Shown: positions 25,870 to 34,612 of the stretch, one piece after another | How the letters are laid out: each line of letters opens with the position of its first letter | Numbering within the stretch: position 1 is the first letter of the stretch | Assembly (NCBI GenBank): GCA_033763555.1 | Contig: JANRKK010000009.1 | Coordinates: forward strand, 1 to 64,000 | Origin: JALYJG01 sp033763555 | GTDB lineage: Bacteria; Pseudomonadota; Alphaproteobacteria; UBA9219 | Length of the DNA: 64,000 bases | Reading direction: 5' to 3' | Position numbers and translations under genes: made by a program | The notes under the pieces: model-generated | Database searches by the model: none | Seen by the model: the letters and a program-made list of their open reading frames with translations, nothing else | Told to the model about the DNA's origin: nothing

Positions 25870-26745
25870 TTATTTATCGCGGAAAAGCAGTGTGGGAGTC
25901 CGGACATACAGCGGATCATCCGGTTTGACATAGCGGTTCAGTACAGCGCGGATTTGACCACTGCTGTTAATCTCGCCGATGGCGTTATCGATCATATATT
26001 TCATGCGGGCATCGCCCAGCGGCATCATAAAAGCACCATTGCAGAAACGCACGGCCACAGGCAGGGATTTGACTTTGTCCGCATTCTTTTCGTTGTAAAG
26101 GTCAACCGTGATCTGCCCGGAGAAGGCAATATCGATTTTACGGGATTTCAGCATTTGAAAAAATTCGGTGTCGTCGGAAATATCGTTGGCATAAATCTTT
26201 TCGGTCAAAGGAAATTGCTCATTGGCAATAAACTCGAACACATGGCCATTCTTGACGCCTATCTTGATGTCTTTGGCGTTGAGGACTTGCAAAGGGTTGG
26301 CGAGGTTATCAAATCGCTTATCGTCGGCACGAACGACTGCAAGAATGGGAATGTGTAAGAAAGGCGTTGAATAAGTTGCGGCTTTGGCGCGGCGCGGGTC
26401 GACACACACGCTACCGCACAACATATCATAACGGCCCGTGACAAGGCCCTGTTCAGCAACCCCCCAGCCAGTTTCTTCAATCCAATCGACCTTCAGGCCA
26501 ATTTTATCGGCAAGTATGTTGGTAATGTCATACCCGATGCCGCCGAGTTTTTTCGTGTTTGGCTCAACCGTGAACCACGGCGTGGCGACAGCATAACCGC
26601 AACGCAGCGTGCTGCTCTTCATCACGCGGTCAAAGGCGCTTCCCTCCACCATGTCGGTTTTGGGGGGTGAAATAAGGTAATGCGCCGTGCCGAAGGCGGT
26701 TGCAAAACTGAGGACGATGATCAAAAGAATGTGAAACAGCTTCAT
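25870..26745 (-). CDS. Amino-acid ABC transporter substrate-binding protein
   Basis: The 291-residue protein has an N-terminal hydrophobic anchor or signal (LFHILLIIVLSFATAFGTAHYLI) without a lipobox Cys, so it may stay tethered. The mature part has SBP_bac_3 features: L-R-C-G-Y-A-V-A-T-P-W-F, G-G-I-G-Y-D-I-T-N-I-L-A-D-K-I-G, G-L-V-T-G-R-Y-D-M-L-C-G-S-V and K-I-G-V-K-N-G. The substrate is probably a polar amino acid; which one cannot be told. First gene of the transporter operon, which continues into recJ. Confidence 0.9.
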   Translation of the reverse strand: MKLFHILLIIVLSFATAFGTAHYLISPPKTDMVEGSAFDRVMKSSTLRCGYAVATPWFTVEPNTKKLGGIGYDITNILADKIGLKVDWIEETGWGVAEQGLVTGRYDMLCGSVCVDPRRAKAATYSTPFLHIPILAVVRADDKRFDNLANPLQVLNAKDIKIGVKNGHVFEFIANEQFPLTEKIYANDISDDTEFFQMLKSRKIDIAFSGQITVDLYNEKNADKVKSLPVAVRFCNGAFMMPLGDARMKYMIDNAIGEINSSGQIRAVLNRYVKPDDPLYVRTPTLLFRDK

Positions 26746-26908
26746 GGCGTTCCTTGTGGTGCCGGAGATTCTGTATCGTGTTTATGAGCTTGAAATAAAA
26801 CTTCTGGTTGCCGCACGGGCAGGTTGTTACTTTATTTCAGAACATAAGGAAGCGGTAAAATATTTTGGTGATGAGCAAAAGCCCATAAATAAGCGATAAA
26901 ATCAGCGT

Positions 26909-26955
26909 ATTAACCATCGCTTTCCATTGAACTGCATGCCGTATCTATAGTATCA
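26909..26955 (+). promoter_or_regulatory. Conserved upstream block of the first dockerin-like gene
   Basis: ATTAACCAT (26909-26917), TTGAA (26927-26931) and TATAGTATCA (26946-26955) recur with identical spacing upstream of the second gene. ATTAACCAT contains the CtrA half-site TTAACCAT; TATAGT is -10-like. Further shared words (TGATA, TTAAA, TGGATAGA) lead to the start codon. Confidence 0.6.
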
Positions 26956-26991
26956 GGGCGGTTCCTTGATACTTAAAGATGGATAGATCAA

Positions 26992-28713
26992 ATGCAAAAT
27001 CCAGTTTCCCGTTTATGGCACGCGGCGCATCGCGCCTTGACCCAACGCTCTTTCACCCGATCGGCAACCGCTACTGTGGCCTCGGTTCTGGCGGGCGCCA
27101 GCCTTTTTATCGCGCCGCGTTCGGCGGAGGCGCAGGATTATTCCATCGCTCGCAGGCTACCTGTTTTTCACTATAACGCCGCCACAAATCAGGGACATAC
27201 ATCCCATCCGGCCGATATGAATAATTTCGATCAGGTTGTTGGCCATGTCAGGCCATTTGCCCTTCCCGGCAATCCGCCCTATCCGGATAATTTGTCGGCC
27301 GTTCCAGGCAATGCCATTTTGCTCCCGCCGCAACCCTATACCTATGATGTCTCCACGGAAGTGATCACTTTCATTGACCTGCCGGGGATTGAGCCTTTTT
27401 CGGGACTCTGCAACAACGGACCAGGCGAAATTGGTTATGTCCGTAGCAATATCGGCACCGCAAACCCACCCTGTGACGGTACGACCAAAGCTTTTACGTT
27501 CGTTGTGCGTGAAGCCGATGGAACTCAAAATGATCTGAATGTTCCGGCCAGTATTGACACATCCTGCGGCGTTTATTTCGCGGATCTGAACGATGATGGC
27601 CTGGCGGCGCTCAATTACAGAACCGCCGATGGCAGGATTCACGCCTTGACCTACAATCAAACATCCGGCCAGGTTACCAGCCTCGGTGGTGACCGTCTCA
27701 AATCTTTCGTTACGAGTGTGAGCAACAATGGAATATCGATTGTAACCTTTGATGTTAACGGCGTGCCGGGACAGGATGAGTGCACATCCGACGGGGTTTG
27801 CATGAGTTTTGAAAGCAGATATTCCAATATTCCGCCACTTGCAAACGGCGATCCTGATAATCCTAACAGGGTCAGTTTCAGCCCGGACGGCACATATATC
27901 TATGGCCGCATACAGAAAGACGAAGGCGCACCGGTTGTCGTGGCAGCCTATGATATCGGTTCTGACACCACAGCCTATGTTCAAAGCACGGGAGCTTCCG
28001 ACATTTTCTCCATAGCGGGTGACGATGCTGGCAGGGTTATCGGTTATGAGGCGCGGGAAGATGTAGAGCATCCCGGCACATCGGCTGGTTTTATCTTTAT
28101 CGCAAAACCGAATCCCACAGCCATACCATCGCCGACGGCTACGGCCACAGGGACGGCAACAGCGGTTCCGACTGCGACAATGACGGCAACGGCTATTCCC
28201 GCCACGGCGACAGCGACAGGAACGGCGACTGCTGTGCCAACCGCCAGCGTTACGCAAACCCGAACAGCCAGCCGCACGCCAACAGAAACCACGGCTTCAA
28301 CGCCAACCGAAAGCCCGACAGAGATGCCGGACTCAACGGTGACACCAACGGCTGAGCCCAGCGCAACCGCCACACCGATGGAAACAGCAACGGCCGAAGC
28401 GACTGCAACCAAGACCCCATGCCCTGGTCCTTACTGCGAGGGCGACTACGGCTACAGTGGCCATCTAAGCGCCGCGAACCTTGTGCGTGTAAGGCAAGTA
28501 CAGGCCGCTGCAGAAATCGCGCCTTGCGATGTTACGGACGTCAACCCCAAGAACGGCGAGATTACGGAAGACGTTGAAGTTGGCGCGGTCATACACAATA
28601 TCTTCCGCAGCGATTGCCCCGGCCCGATGGGTGGCGTCGGCGGGCGCGTGGATATATCCGGGCCTACGCCGCCTGCGTCGAAGGCGACATTCTCCGGCCC
28701 GGCTCCTCGCTAG
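26992..28713 (+). CDS. Secreted Thr/Pro-rich protein with degenerate dockerin-like end
   Basis: This 573-residue protein has a long signal region (through RSAEA, about residue 45), an N-terminal domain of about 330 residues with beta-propeller-like stretches (D-L-N-D-D-G-L-A-A-L-N-Y, similar to HAF-type repeats), a linker at about 372-475 made of T-A-T/T-P-T repeats, and a Cys-bounded C-terminal module at about 479-545. That module resembles a type I dockerin but its first loop (485 on) has lost Ca ligands; a second (D-V-N-P-K-N-G-E-I) is partly kept. The end I-S-G-P...A-T-F-S-G matches the next gene. No good ribosome site is seen; the start is set by similarity to the paralogue. Function unknown; surface attachment or matrix role is inference. 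Confidence 0.8.
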   Translation: MQNPVSRLWHAAHRALTQRSFTRSATATVASVLAGASLFIAPRSAEAQDYSIARRLPVFHYNAATNQGHTSHPADMNNFDQVVGHVRPFALPGNPPYPDNLSAVPGNAILLPPQPYTYDVSTEVITFIDLPGIEPFSGLCNNGPGEIGYVRSNIGTANPPCDGTTKAFTFVVREADGTQNDLNVPASIDTSCGVYFADLNDDGLAALNYRTADGRIHALTYNQTSGQVTSLGGDRLKSFVTSVSNNGISIVTFDVNGVPGQDECTSDGVCMSFESRYSNIPPLANGDPDNPNRVSFSPDGTYIYGRIQKDEGAPVVVAAYDIGSDTTAYVQSTGASDIFSIAGDDAGRVIGYEAREDVEHPGTSAGFIFIAKPNPTAIPSPTATATGTATAVPTATMTATAIPATATATGTATAVPTASVTQTRTASRTPTETTASTPTESPTEMPDSTVTPTAEPSATATPMETATAEATATKTPCPGPYCEGDYGYSGHLSAANLVRVRQVQAAAEIAPCDVTDVNPKNGEITEDVEVGAVIHNIFRSDCPGPMGGVGGRVDISGPTPPASKATFSGPAPR

Positions 28714-28742
28714 CCGCGATAAAATCTTTCAGCTTTTTGTGT

Positions 28743-28782
28743 TGATCATCTCTCGATCGCTTTCGAGAGATGATCATTTTTT
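28743..28782 (+). terminator. Rho-independent terminator
   Basis: TGATCATCTCTCGA pairs perfectly with TCGAGAGATGATCA (14 bp, loop of six) and is followed by TTTTTT. It separates the two tandem dockerin-like genes, so the second must have its own promoter. Confidence 0.93.
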
Positions 28783-28905
28783 ATGCGCAGAATAAAATTT
28801 ATGTCGCGACATAAAAATGCGGCTGTCTGGTTTCAAGACATGAGGAATCCATAAAATACTTTCAGAAAGCACAAAAAAGCCATAAGTCATGCCGTTTGTT
28901 GCGCT

Positions 28906-28952
28906 ATTAACCATAACGAACCGTTGAATTTCGCGCCGAAAATATAGTATCA
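28906..28952 (+). promoter_or_regulatory. Conserved upstream block of the second dockerin-like gene
   Basis: ATTAACCAT (28906-28914), TTGAA (28924-28928) and TATAGTATCA (28943-28952) repeat the block found before the first gene, with the same 37-base step between the first and last words. TGATA, TTAAA and TGGATAGA follow. Confidence 0.6.
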
Positions 28953-28999
28953 AACCCCCATCTGATATTTAAATCGATAAACTGAATGGATAGACCGAA

Positions 29000-31441
29000 A
29001 TGAAAAACCCGATTTCCTATTTATGGAACGCTGCGCGCGACGCACTGACGCACCCCTTTTCCAGGAAAAAGGTTGCCGCCTTTTTAGCGGGCTCCGCGCT
29101 GGCAGGTTCTGTCGGTCTTGCTACTCCCAGCCGTGCCGTTGCGGATTCAGCGGGGCATTCCTACACATATTTATATCCACGCGAATTTCAATATCAGCCA
29201 CCTAGTGGTCCGCCTGTAACCGTTGTTGCTAATCCCGCCTATATCAATAACAATAATATTGCGACGGGTTTTACGATTTTTAATCCCGGGCCTGAACAGG
29301 GCTATGATTTCAACACTTTTGATCCTCTCGCCAATACCACGGAGACGTTTAAGCATCCGGTTGCTGATGCGAACGGCCCTTTTTTCCGTCCTGAGGGCGG
29401 ACTGCTGAGCGACGACAACAATCGCCTCCGTTACGTTGTCGAATACCGCTATCCACAATCTGATGGCAGCGTTTCATCTGTTCTGGCGTATGCAAACTAT
29501 AACCCAAGCACAAAACTTTATGATGGCGATACTATTCTGGGGTTTAATGGGGCTGATACATCCGGCGGTATCTATTTAACCGAGGTTATAGCTCTAAATG
29601 ATGGCTTCGTAGGAAATCGTGTAGACGCGATTGGGGCTAAGCATCCCTTTGTGCAAAGTGCAAATTTTTTCCCTCTCATGGGCCCTGTTAATCAGCCCTA
29701 TACAGACGCTTTTGCAAAGGGCGCTTCTGTGGAAGAAGGAACTGATAATCTGTGGATTGTCGTCGCCACCGAAGATCGGCATGACTTATGTGCCTTTAAT
29801 CTTAATTCTCATGCAGAAACCTGCACGCCTTTTGCTGCCATTTCTGGCATGCCCGATTTTGCGAGGGAGCAGAATGTCCGGATAACATCGGATATGAAGG
29901 TTGCGGGAAGCCGTGGCCCCTTGGGCGGCCCTTATGAGGGCGTCATTTTCGATATGAAAAATGGCACGCAGGAAATCATCAATCCGCCGGGTAGCAGCAA
30001 TACCATCATCATTGACCTGAACGATAAGGGCTTTGCTCTGGGCTTTTATTTTGGTCCGGGCGCAGGCAATACACCTGAAGAGCAGCAAATTCAGACTGTT
30101 CGTATTTACCTTGCCTTCCCCAACCCAACCTTGCCGCCAGCTGCCACGCCAACCTCAACAGTAGAGGAAACGGCACTACCCACCGAAACGCCGACGCCGA
30201 CAGGCACGCCGACACCAGTGCCAACGGATGTGCCGACTCCTCCGCGTCCTCCAACATGGACATATCCCCCGACGCGCACGAGGACGCCAAGCCGCACGCG
30301 TACAGCAACGCGGACGGAGACATCTGTGCCAACGGACACAGCTACACCCACAGCTACACCCACAGCTACACCCACAGCTACACCCACAGAAACGGCCGCG
30401 GACACCCCGACCGTGACTGTGACGGAAACTTCGGTGCCGACGGTTACTTATACCTTCACCGCTACGGCTTCAGAAACGCCGATTCCCACAAACACGAATA
30501 CACCGACAGCTCCTCCTTCAAGTACGCCCTCGGCGACACCCTCGGAAACACCCGTACCTTCAGCAACCTATACGATGACATCGCTACCTACGGACACCGC
30601 GACAGCCACGGCCTCGGAAACGCCTGTGCCTCCGACAGATACAGCAACGCCAGTTCATACGGACACGCTCACGCCCGAGGATACCGCGACATCTGCGCCG
30701 CCAACGAATACGGAGACGCCGTCTCCGGTCAGTACCGTCACGGGTACGGCGACCTCTACGACAATGCCGACTTCCTCTCCAACCTGGGTATATCTCCCGC
30801 CCTACACGAGGACGCCGACCTCTTCACCGACATTCAGTGCAACGGTTGAGCCTTCGCATACCCCAACGGCCGTCAATACGAACACGCCCACAAATTTGCC
30901 GACGGCCACATCTGTTTCCACATCAACGGCAACATTTGTCCCGACGACGACTTCCACGGCCAGCGTCACACAAACCGCGACGCGCAGCCGTACGGCAACG
31001 CCGACCTCCGAGCCGACAGCGACAAACACGGCGACGCCGCAAGATACGGGCACGCCTGTACCTACGGAAACACCAACAGCTCAGCCCAGCGCCACTTCCT
31101 CGCCGACACATACGGTGGCGGCTACCGTTACACCGACCGTCAGCACGTCCTGTGAGGGGCTGTTTTGCGTTGGCGATTACGACGGAGACAAGCAGGTTAC
31201 GGTTGCTGATCTGGTCCGTATGGTCATTAAGAGCAAGCAAACGAGCGTTGGCTTGTGCGATGCTGGCGATGCGAATCTTGATGAACAAATCACGAAATAC
31301 GATCTTGATTTTTCGATCCATAATACATTGTTTGGTGCTTGCCCGAATCCTTGGGGCGGTGGCGCAACCAACATATCGGGGCCTGTAAGGTCGGCGGCGC
31401 AAGCAACCTTGTCCGGTTCGGCTTCCTGCAACCTGAAGTAA
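29000..31441 (+). CDS. Secreted Thr/Pro-rich protein with intact dockerin-like module
   Basis: This 813-residue paralogue of the preceding gene starts with the same K/Q-N-P-I/V-S-x-L-W-x-A-A signal segment (cut near AVADS), followed by a beta-rich domain to about residue 375, then a Thr/Pro/Ser linker of about 340 residues with TATP repeats and two P-T-W-x-Y-x-P blocks. The C-terminal module has two full Ca-binding loops of type I dockerin form, D-Y-D-G-D-K-Q-V-T-V-A-D-L (from 726) and D-A-N-L-D-E-Q-I-T-K-Y-D-L (from 757), flanked by Cys. Dockerins bind cohesins outside the cell; no cohesin gene is visible here. Convergent with kdpD, no gap. Confidence 0.85.
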   Translation: MKNPISYLWNAARDALTHPFSRKKVAAFLAGSALAGSVGLATPSRAVADSAGHSYTYLYPREFQYQPPSGPPVTVVANPAYINNNNIATGFTIFNPGPEQGYDFNTFDPLANTTETFKHPVADANGPFFRPEGGLLSDDNNRLRYVVEYRYPQSDGSVSSVLAYANYNPSTKLYDGDTILGFNGADTSGGIYLTEVIALNDGFVGNRVDAIGAKHPFVQSANFFPLMGPVNQPYTDAFAKGASVEEGTDNLWIVVATEDRHDLCAFNLNSHAETCTPFAAISGMPDFAREQNVRITSDMKVAGSRGPLGGPYEGVIFDMKNGTQEIINPPGSSNTIIIDLNDKGFALGFYFGPGAGNTPEEQQIQTVRIYLAFPNPTLPPAATPTSTVEETALPTETPTPTGTPTPVPTDVPTPPRPPTWTYPPTRTRTPSRTRTATRTETSVPTDTATPTATPTATPTATPTETAADTPTVTVTETSVPTVTYTFTATASETPIPTNTNTPTAPPSSTPSATPSETPVPSATYTMTSLPTDTATATASETPVPPTDTATPVHTDTLTPEDTATSAPPTNTETPSPVSTVTGTATSTTMPTSSPTWVYLPPYTRTPTSSPTFSATVEPSHTPTAVNTNTPTNLPTATSVSTSTATFVPTTTSTASVTQTATRSRTATPTSEPTATNTATPQDTGTPVPTETPTAQPSATSSPTHTVAATVTPTVSTSCEGLFCVGDYDGDKQVTVADLVRMVIKSKQTSVGLCDAGDANLDEQITKYDLDFSIHNTLFGACPNPWGGGATNISGPVRSAAQATLSGSASCNLK
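30338..30385 (+). repeat. Four perfect 12-bp tandem repeats
   Basis: The unit ACAGCTACACCC occurs four times in a row and encodes Thr-Ala-Thr-Pro each time, inside the linker of the second dockerin-like gene. Because the unit is a multiple of three, copy-number change would lengthen or shorten the linker without breaking the frame. Confidence 0.95.
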
Positions 31442-34117
31442 TTAGGTTTTTTGCGCGGATTTTTTGACGGGCAGGCGCAGGACAATCTGCGTGCCCACGC
31501 CATCCGTGCCCGGCTGGGCGGTGATGCGTCCGCCATGCGCCTCGATAAAACCGCGACAGATCGCAAGCCCTAGCCCCGCGCCGCTGGCGGGGGCCGCGCC
31601 AATTTTCACCCGGTAAAACATATCGAACACACGTTCCCGCTCATCTTCGGGGATGCCCGGCCCGCGATCGGTGACCGTCAGGCGCAGGCCCGAGGCTTCA
31701 CGCCGCGCCGTGACCGTCAAAGGCTGGTCGAGCGGCGCATATTTGCAGGCATTGTCGATGATATTGACGAGAACGCGCTCAAGGATTGTGAAATCGCCAT
31801 CCAGCGGCGGCAGATCATCAGGAATATCAAGGCGCAGAGGCCGCACACCGACCTGCTTGCGCAATTTCGCCAGCGCCGCGCCGACGACATCCTGCACATC
31901 CACGGCCTGGTGTTTCAGTTTTAAGCTTCCCGCCACCAGCTGCGTCATATCCAGCAGATTCTGGACAAAGCGGTTCAGACGGTCAGACTCATCCTCAATC
32001 GTTGCGAACAGATCACGCCGCGCCTTGTCGTCAAACTTATCCCAGTAATCGCGGAGGCTGGTGGTTGCACCCAAAATGGCAACCAGCGGTGTGCGCAAAT
32101 CATGGCTGATGGTGGAAAGAAGGTTCGAGCGCATACGCTCCGTCTCGGTCTGCAGCCGCGCCTGCGAGATATCGGCCGTCAGGCTGGCGCGTTCGATGGA
32201 AGCAGCCGATTGGCTGGCAAGGCTGGCGAGAAAATTTTCCTGATCCGGCGACAGGGCCTCTTCCGGGGATACAGCCAGAATGCCAACGGTCTCCTTGCCC
32301 GCGCGCAGCGGCAACCCGTAAAAGGCGGCTCCCGGCAGGGTTTCCGAGTTCAGGCCCGCTGGACGGCCATGCCGCCAGGCCCAGTCCATCGCTGCGTTCG
32401 AGGCTGTGTCCAGCTGAGTATCCGCCGGGAAAGCCGCGGCGATTTCCAGCCTTTCCGCTTGCGGCAGCAGCAAGACCGTGCTGGCTTTCAGGCTCTGCGC
32501 CACATGCCGCACGGCGGCTTGCAGAATATCATCCAGCGTTGCCGCTGCCGCGATGGTCTTGTTGAAATCATAGAGGGCCTGCGTGCGCTCGGCGTTGCGG
32601 CGGGTCACTTCCACCTGTCTTTGCAGCCGCGCGCCGATCAGGCTGATCGCCAGCGCGACGACAAGGAAGAAGGACAGAGTCAGGAAATCTTCAAAACGTT
32701 CGATGAAAAGGGAATAGCGAGGCGCGACAAACAGGAAATCAAACGCAAGAAAACTGAGGAAGCTGGCAAAAGCGGAAATGCCGAAACCGTAATCCACCGC
32801 CACCAGCAGAATACCGATCAGATAGATCAGGGATAAAGTCGGCAGGTCGGTGAGATGCCCGGCACCCCAGGCAATGATGCTGGCCAGCGTGACAACCAAG
32901 GCCGCCTTGCCATAGGCAAACCAATCCAGCTTCGCCAGATTCGGTGCGGATGCGCGTGTCTCGCTACGTCGCCGCCGGGTTTCGCCGCCGCTCATGATCA
33001 GAATGTCAAAACTGCCGCCGCGGTCGAGCACGGCCGCCGCCACTGAGGGGCGCAGCATGCGCGAGCTGAGCGGCCGTACCGATTTGCCGATGATCAGGGT
33101 GCTGACATTGCGCGTCCGCGCCACGCGCAGGATTTCACCCGCGACATCCTCGCTGGCGACGGTCATGGTCTCGCCGCCCAAACTCTCGGCCAAATGTAAC
33201 GCTTCCGTAACATCATGCCGCCCTTCTTCCGGCATGGCGGCATGGCGGTGGGTCTCGACATAGAGCGCCAGCCAGGGAATTTGTCGCCGTTCCGCCGCCC
33301 GCCGCGCCGTTCGCACCAGCGAGGCTGCCTGCCCGTCATCGGCGATGCAGACCATGATGCGGTCGCTGGTCGGCCATGGCCCCTCAATGGCGTGGCTGCG
33401 CATATAGCTCGCCATCTGCTCGTCGACGCGTTCGGCCACCTGCCGCAGGGCCAGCTCGCGCAGGGCGGTCAGATTGCCCGGCGTGAAGAAGCGGTTCATC
33501 GCCAGCCGCGCCTGTTCGGGGATATAGACCTTGCCTTCCTTCAAGCGCTGCAGAAGCTCGTCCGGCGTCAGATCGACCAGCTCGATCGAATCCGCTTTCT
33601 GCACCATGCTGTCCGGTACGGTTTCGCGGACGGTCACGCCCGTGATGCGGGTGACGATGTCGTTCAGGCTTTCGATATGCTGGACGTTCAACGTCGAATA
33701 AACGTCAATCCCGGCTTCCAGGATTTCCTCGACATCTTGATGGCGTTTCGGATGCCGCGCGCCGGGGATATTGGAGTGCGCCAGCTCATCGACCAGAACC
33801 AGCTTGGGCGCGCGATAGAGGATGGCGTCCAGATCCATTTCCTGAAAGGCGATGCCGCGGTAATCCAGGGTCTGGCGTGGCATGACCTCCAGCCCCTGCA
33901 TCAGGTTGCTGGTTTCGCTGCGCTGATGCGTTTCGACCAGGCCGATAACGACATCAATCCCCTCTTTTTTACGCGCCTGTGCGGCGCGCAGCATGGAGTA
34001 GGTCTTGCCGACCCCGGGGGCGGCCCCGAGGAAAATCTTCAGCTTGCCGCGCTTTTCGCGGCGGACCTCGGCCAGCAGGGCGTCCGGCGACGGGCGGGTT
34101 TTTTCGGTGTCGCTCAT
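31442..34117 (-). CDS. kdpD: KdpD-type sensor histidine kinase (orphan)
   Basis: KdpD senses K+ limitation or salt stress and phosphorylates KdpE. The 891-residue protein has all domains in order: KdpD N-terminal domain with Walker A G-A-A-P-G-V-G-K-T (31-39), a UspA-like domain (about 250-375), four membrane helices (about 402-495), a GAF domain, the H-box S-H-D-L-R-T-P with His672, N-box N-I-I-D-N-A-C-K-Y and G-boxes at 817 and 846. It looks fully active. No kdpE, kdpA, kdpB or kdpC is next to it, which is unusual. The partner regulator must lie elsewhere if one exists. Confidence 0.93.
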   Translation of the reverse strand: MSDTEKTRPSPDALLAEVRREKRGKLKIFLGAAPGVGKTYSMLRAAQARKKEGIDVVIGLVETHQRSETSNLMQGLEVMPRQTLDYRGIAFQEMDLDAILYRAPKLVLVDELAHSNIPGARHPKRHQDVEEILEAGIDVYSTLNVQHIESLNDIVTRITGVTVRETVPDSMVQKADSIELVDLTPDELLQRLKEGKVYIPEQARLAMNRFFTPGNLTALRELALRQVAERVDEQMASYMRSHAIEGPWPTSDRIMVCIADDGQAASLVRTARRAAERRQIPWLALYVETHRHAAMPEEGRHDVTEALHLAESLGGETMTVASEDVAGEILRVARTRNVSTLIIGKSVRPLSSRMLRPSVAAAVLDRGGSFDILIMSGGETRRRRSETRASAPNLAKLDWFAYGKAALVVTLASIIAWGAGHLTDLPTLSLIYLIGILLVAVDYGFGISAFASFLSFLAFDFLFVAPRYSLFIERFEDFLTLSFFLVVALAISLIGARLQRQVEVTRRNAERTQALYDFNKTIAAAATLDDILQAAVRHVAQSLKASTVLLLPQAERLEIAAAFPADTQLDTASNAAMDWAWRHGRPAGLNSETLPGAAFYGLPLRAGKETVGILAVSPEEALSPDQENFLASLASQSAASIERASLTADISQARLQTETERMRSNLLSTISHDLRTPLVAILGATTSLRDYWDKFDDKARRDLFATIEDESDRLNRFVQNLLDMTQLVAGSLKLKHQAVDVQDVVGAALAKLRKQVGVRPLRLDIPDDLPPLDGDFTILERVLVNIIDNACKYAPLDQPLTVTARREASGLRLTVTDRGPGIPEDERERVFDMFYRVKIGAAPASGAGLGLAICRGFIEAHGGRITAQPGTDGVGTQIVLRLPVKKSAQKT

Positions 34118-34221
34118 GGGCCTCTGTCTTAGACCATTTTGGGGCTTATCAAAAGCCTTGCCGCACCCGGATTTTTATGTCACAGGACAGCGCCTTAATA
34201 CTCAGACTAAGGAGATTCGGA

Positions 34222-34524
34222 GTGGCTAAAACAGAATGGGGGCTGAAGCGCATTTGCCCGAGCTGCAGCACACGCTATTACGATATGAAAAAGAATCCGC
34301 CCGTATGCCCGTCTTGCGGCACGGTGTTTGATCCTGAAAACCTCGTGCGTTCGCGCCGGGGCCGGACGGCCGATAAAAAGGCAGCTGTAGCCGCACCCTC
34401 GCCGGAAGAGGTGATTGAAGATATTCCCGCCGCCGAAGGGAATGATACGGAAGACAGCCTGATCGAAGATGCCGAAGAACTCGGCGCGAACGACGTCGAA
34501 GAAGTCGTCGAGGTCGAGGAATAA
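34222..34524 (+). CDS. TIGR02300-type zinc-ribbon acidic protein
   Basis: The start is a GTG at 34222 with AAGGAG seven bases upstream; the longer frame to 33979 is shadow to kdpD. The 100-residue product opens A-K-T-E-W-G-L-K-R-I-C-P-S-C-S-T-R-Y-Y-D-M, and a second C-P-S-C completes a zinc ribbon, then a long acidic tail (D/E-rich). This matches the alphaproteobacterial FYDLN-acid family, here with YYDM in place of FYDL. Function of the family is unknown. Confidence 0.88.
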   Translation: MAKTEWGLKRICPSCSTRYYDMKKNPPVCPSCGTVFDPENLVRSRRGRTADKKAAVAAPSPEEVIEDIPAAEGNDTEDSLIEDAEELGANDVEEVVEVEE

Positions 34525-34612
34525 GCCGCCTGTCCAGGCCCCGGAAAATTAGGGAGTAGGCGCTTGCAGGGGTTCTGGGTTATAGATTCAGAACCATGCC
34601 GGACATCCAACC

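Noticed and set aside
30256..30849. A 197-codon open frame on the plus strand inside the second dockerin-like gene, rich in Tyr, His and Asp.
   Set aside because: It is the shifted reading of the Thr/Pro repeat region, where the codon pattern rarely makes stops in other frames; it lacks a ribosome site.
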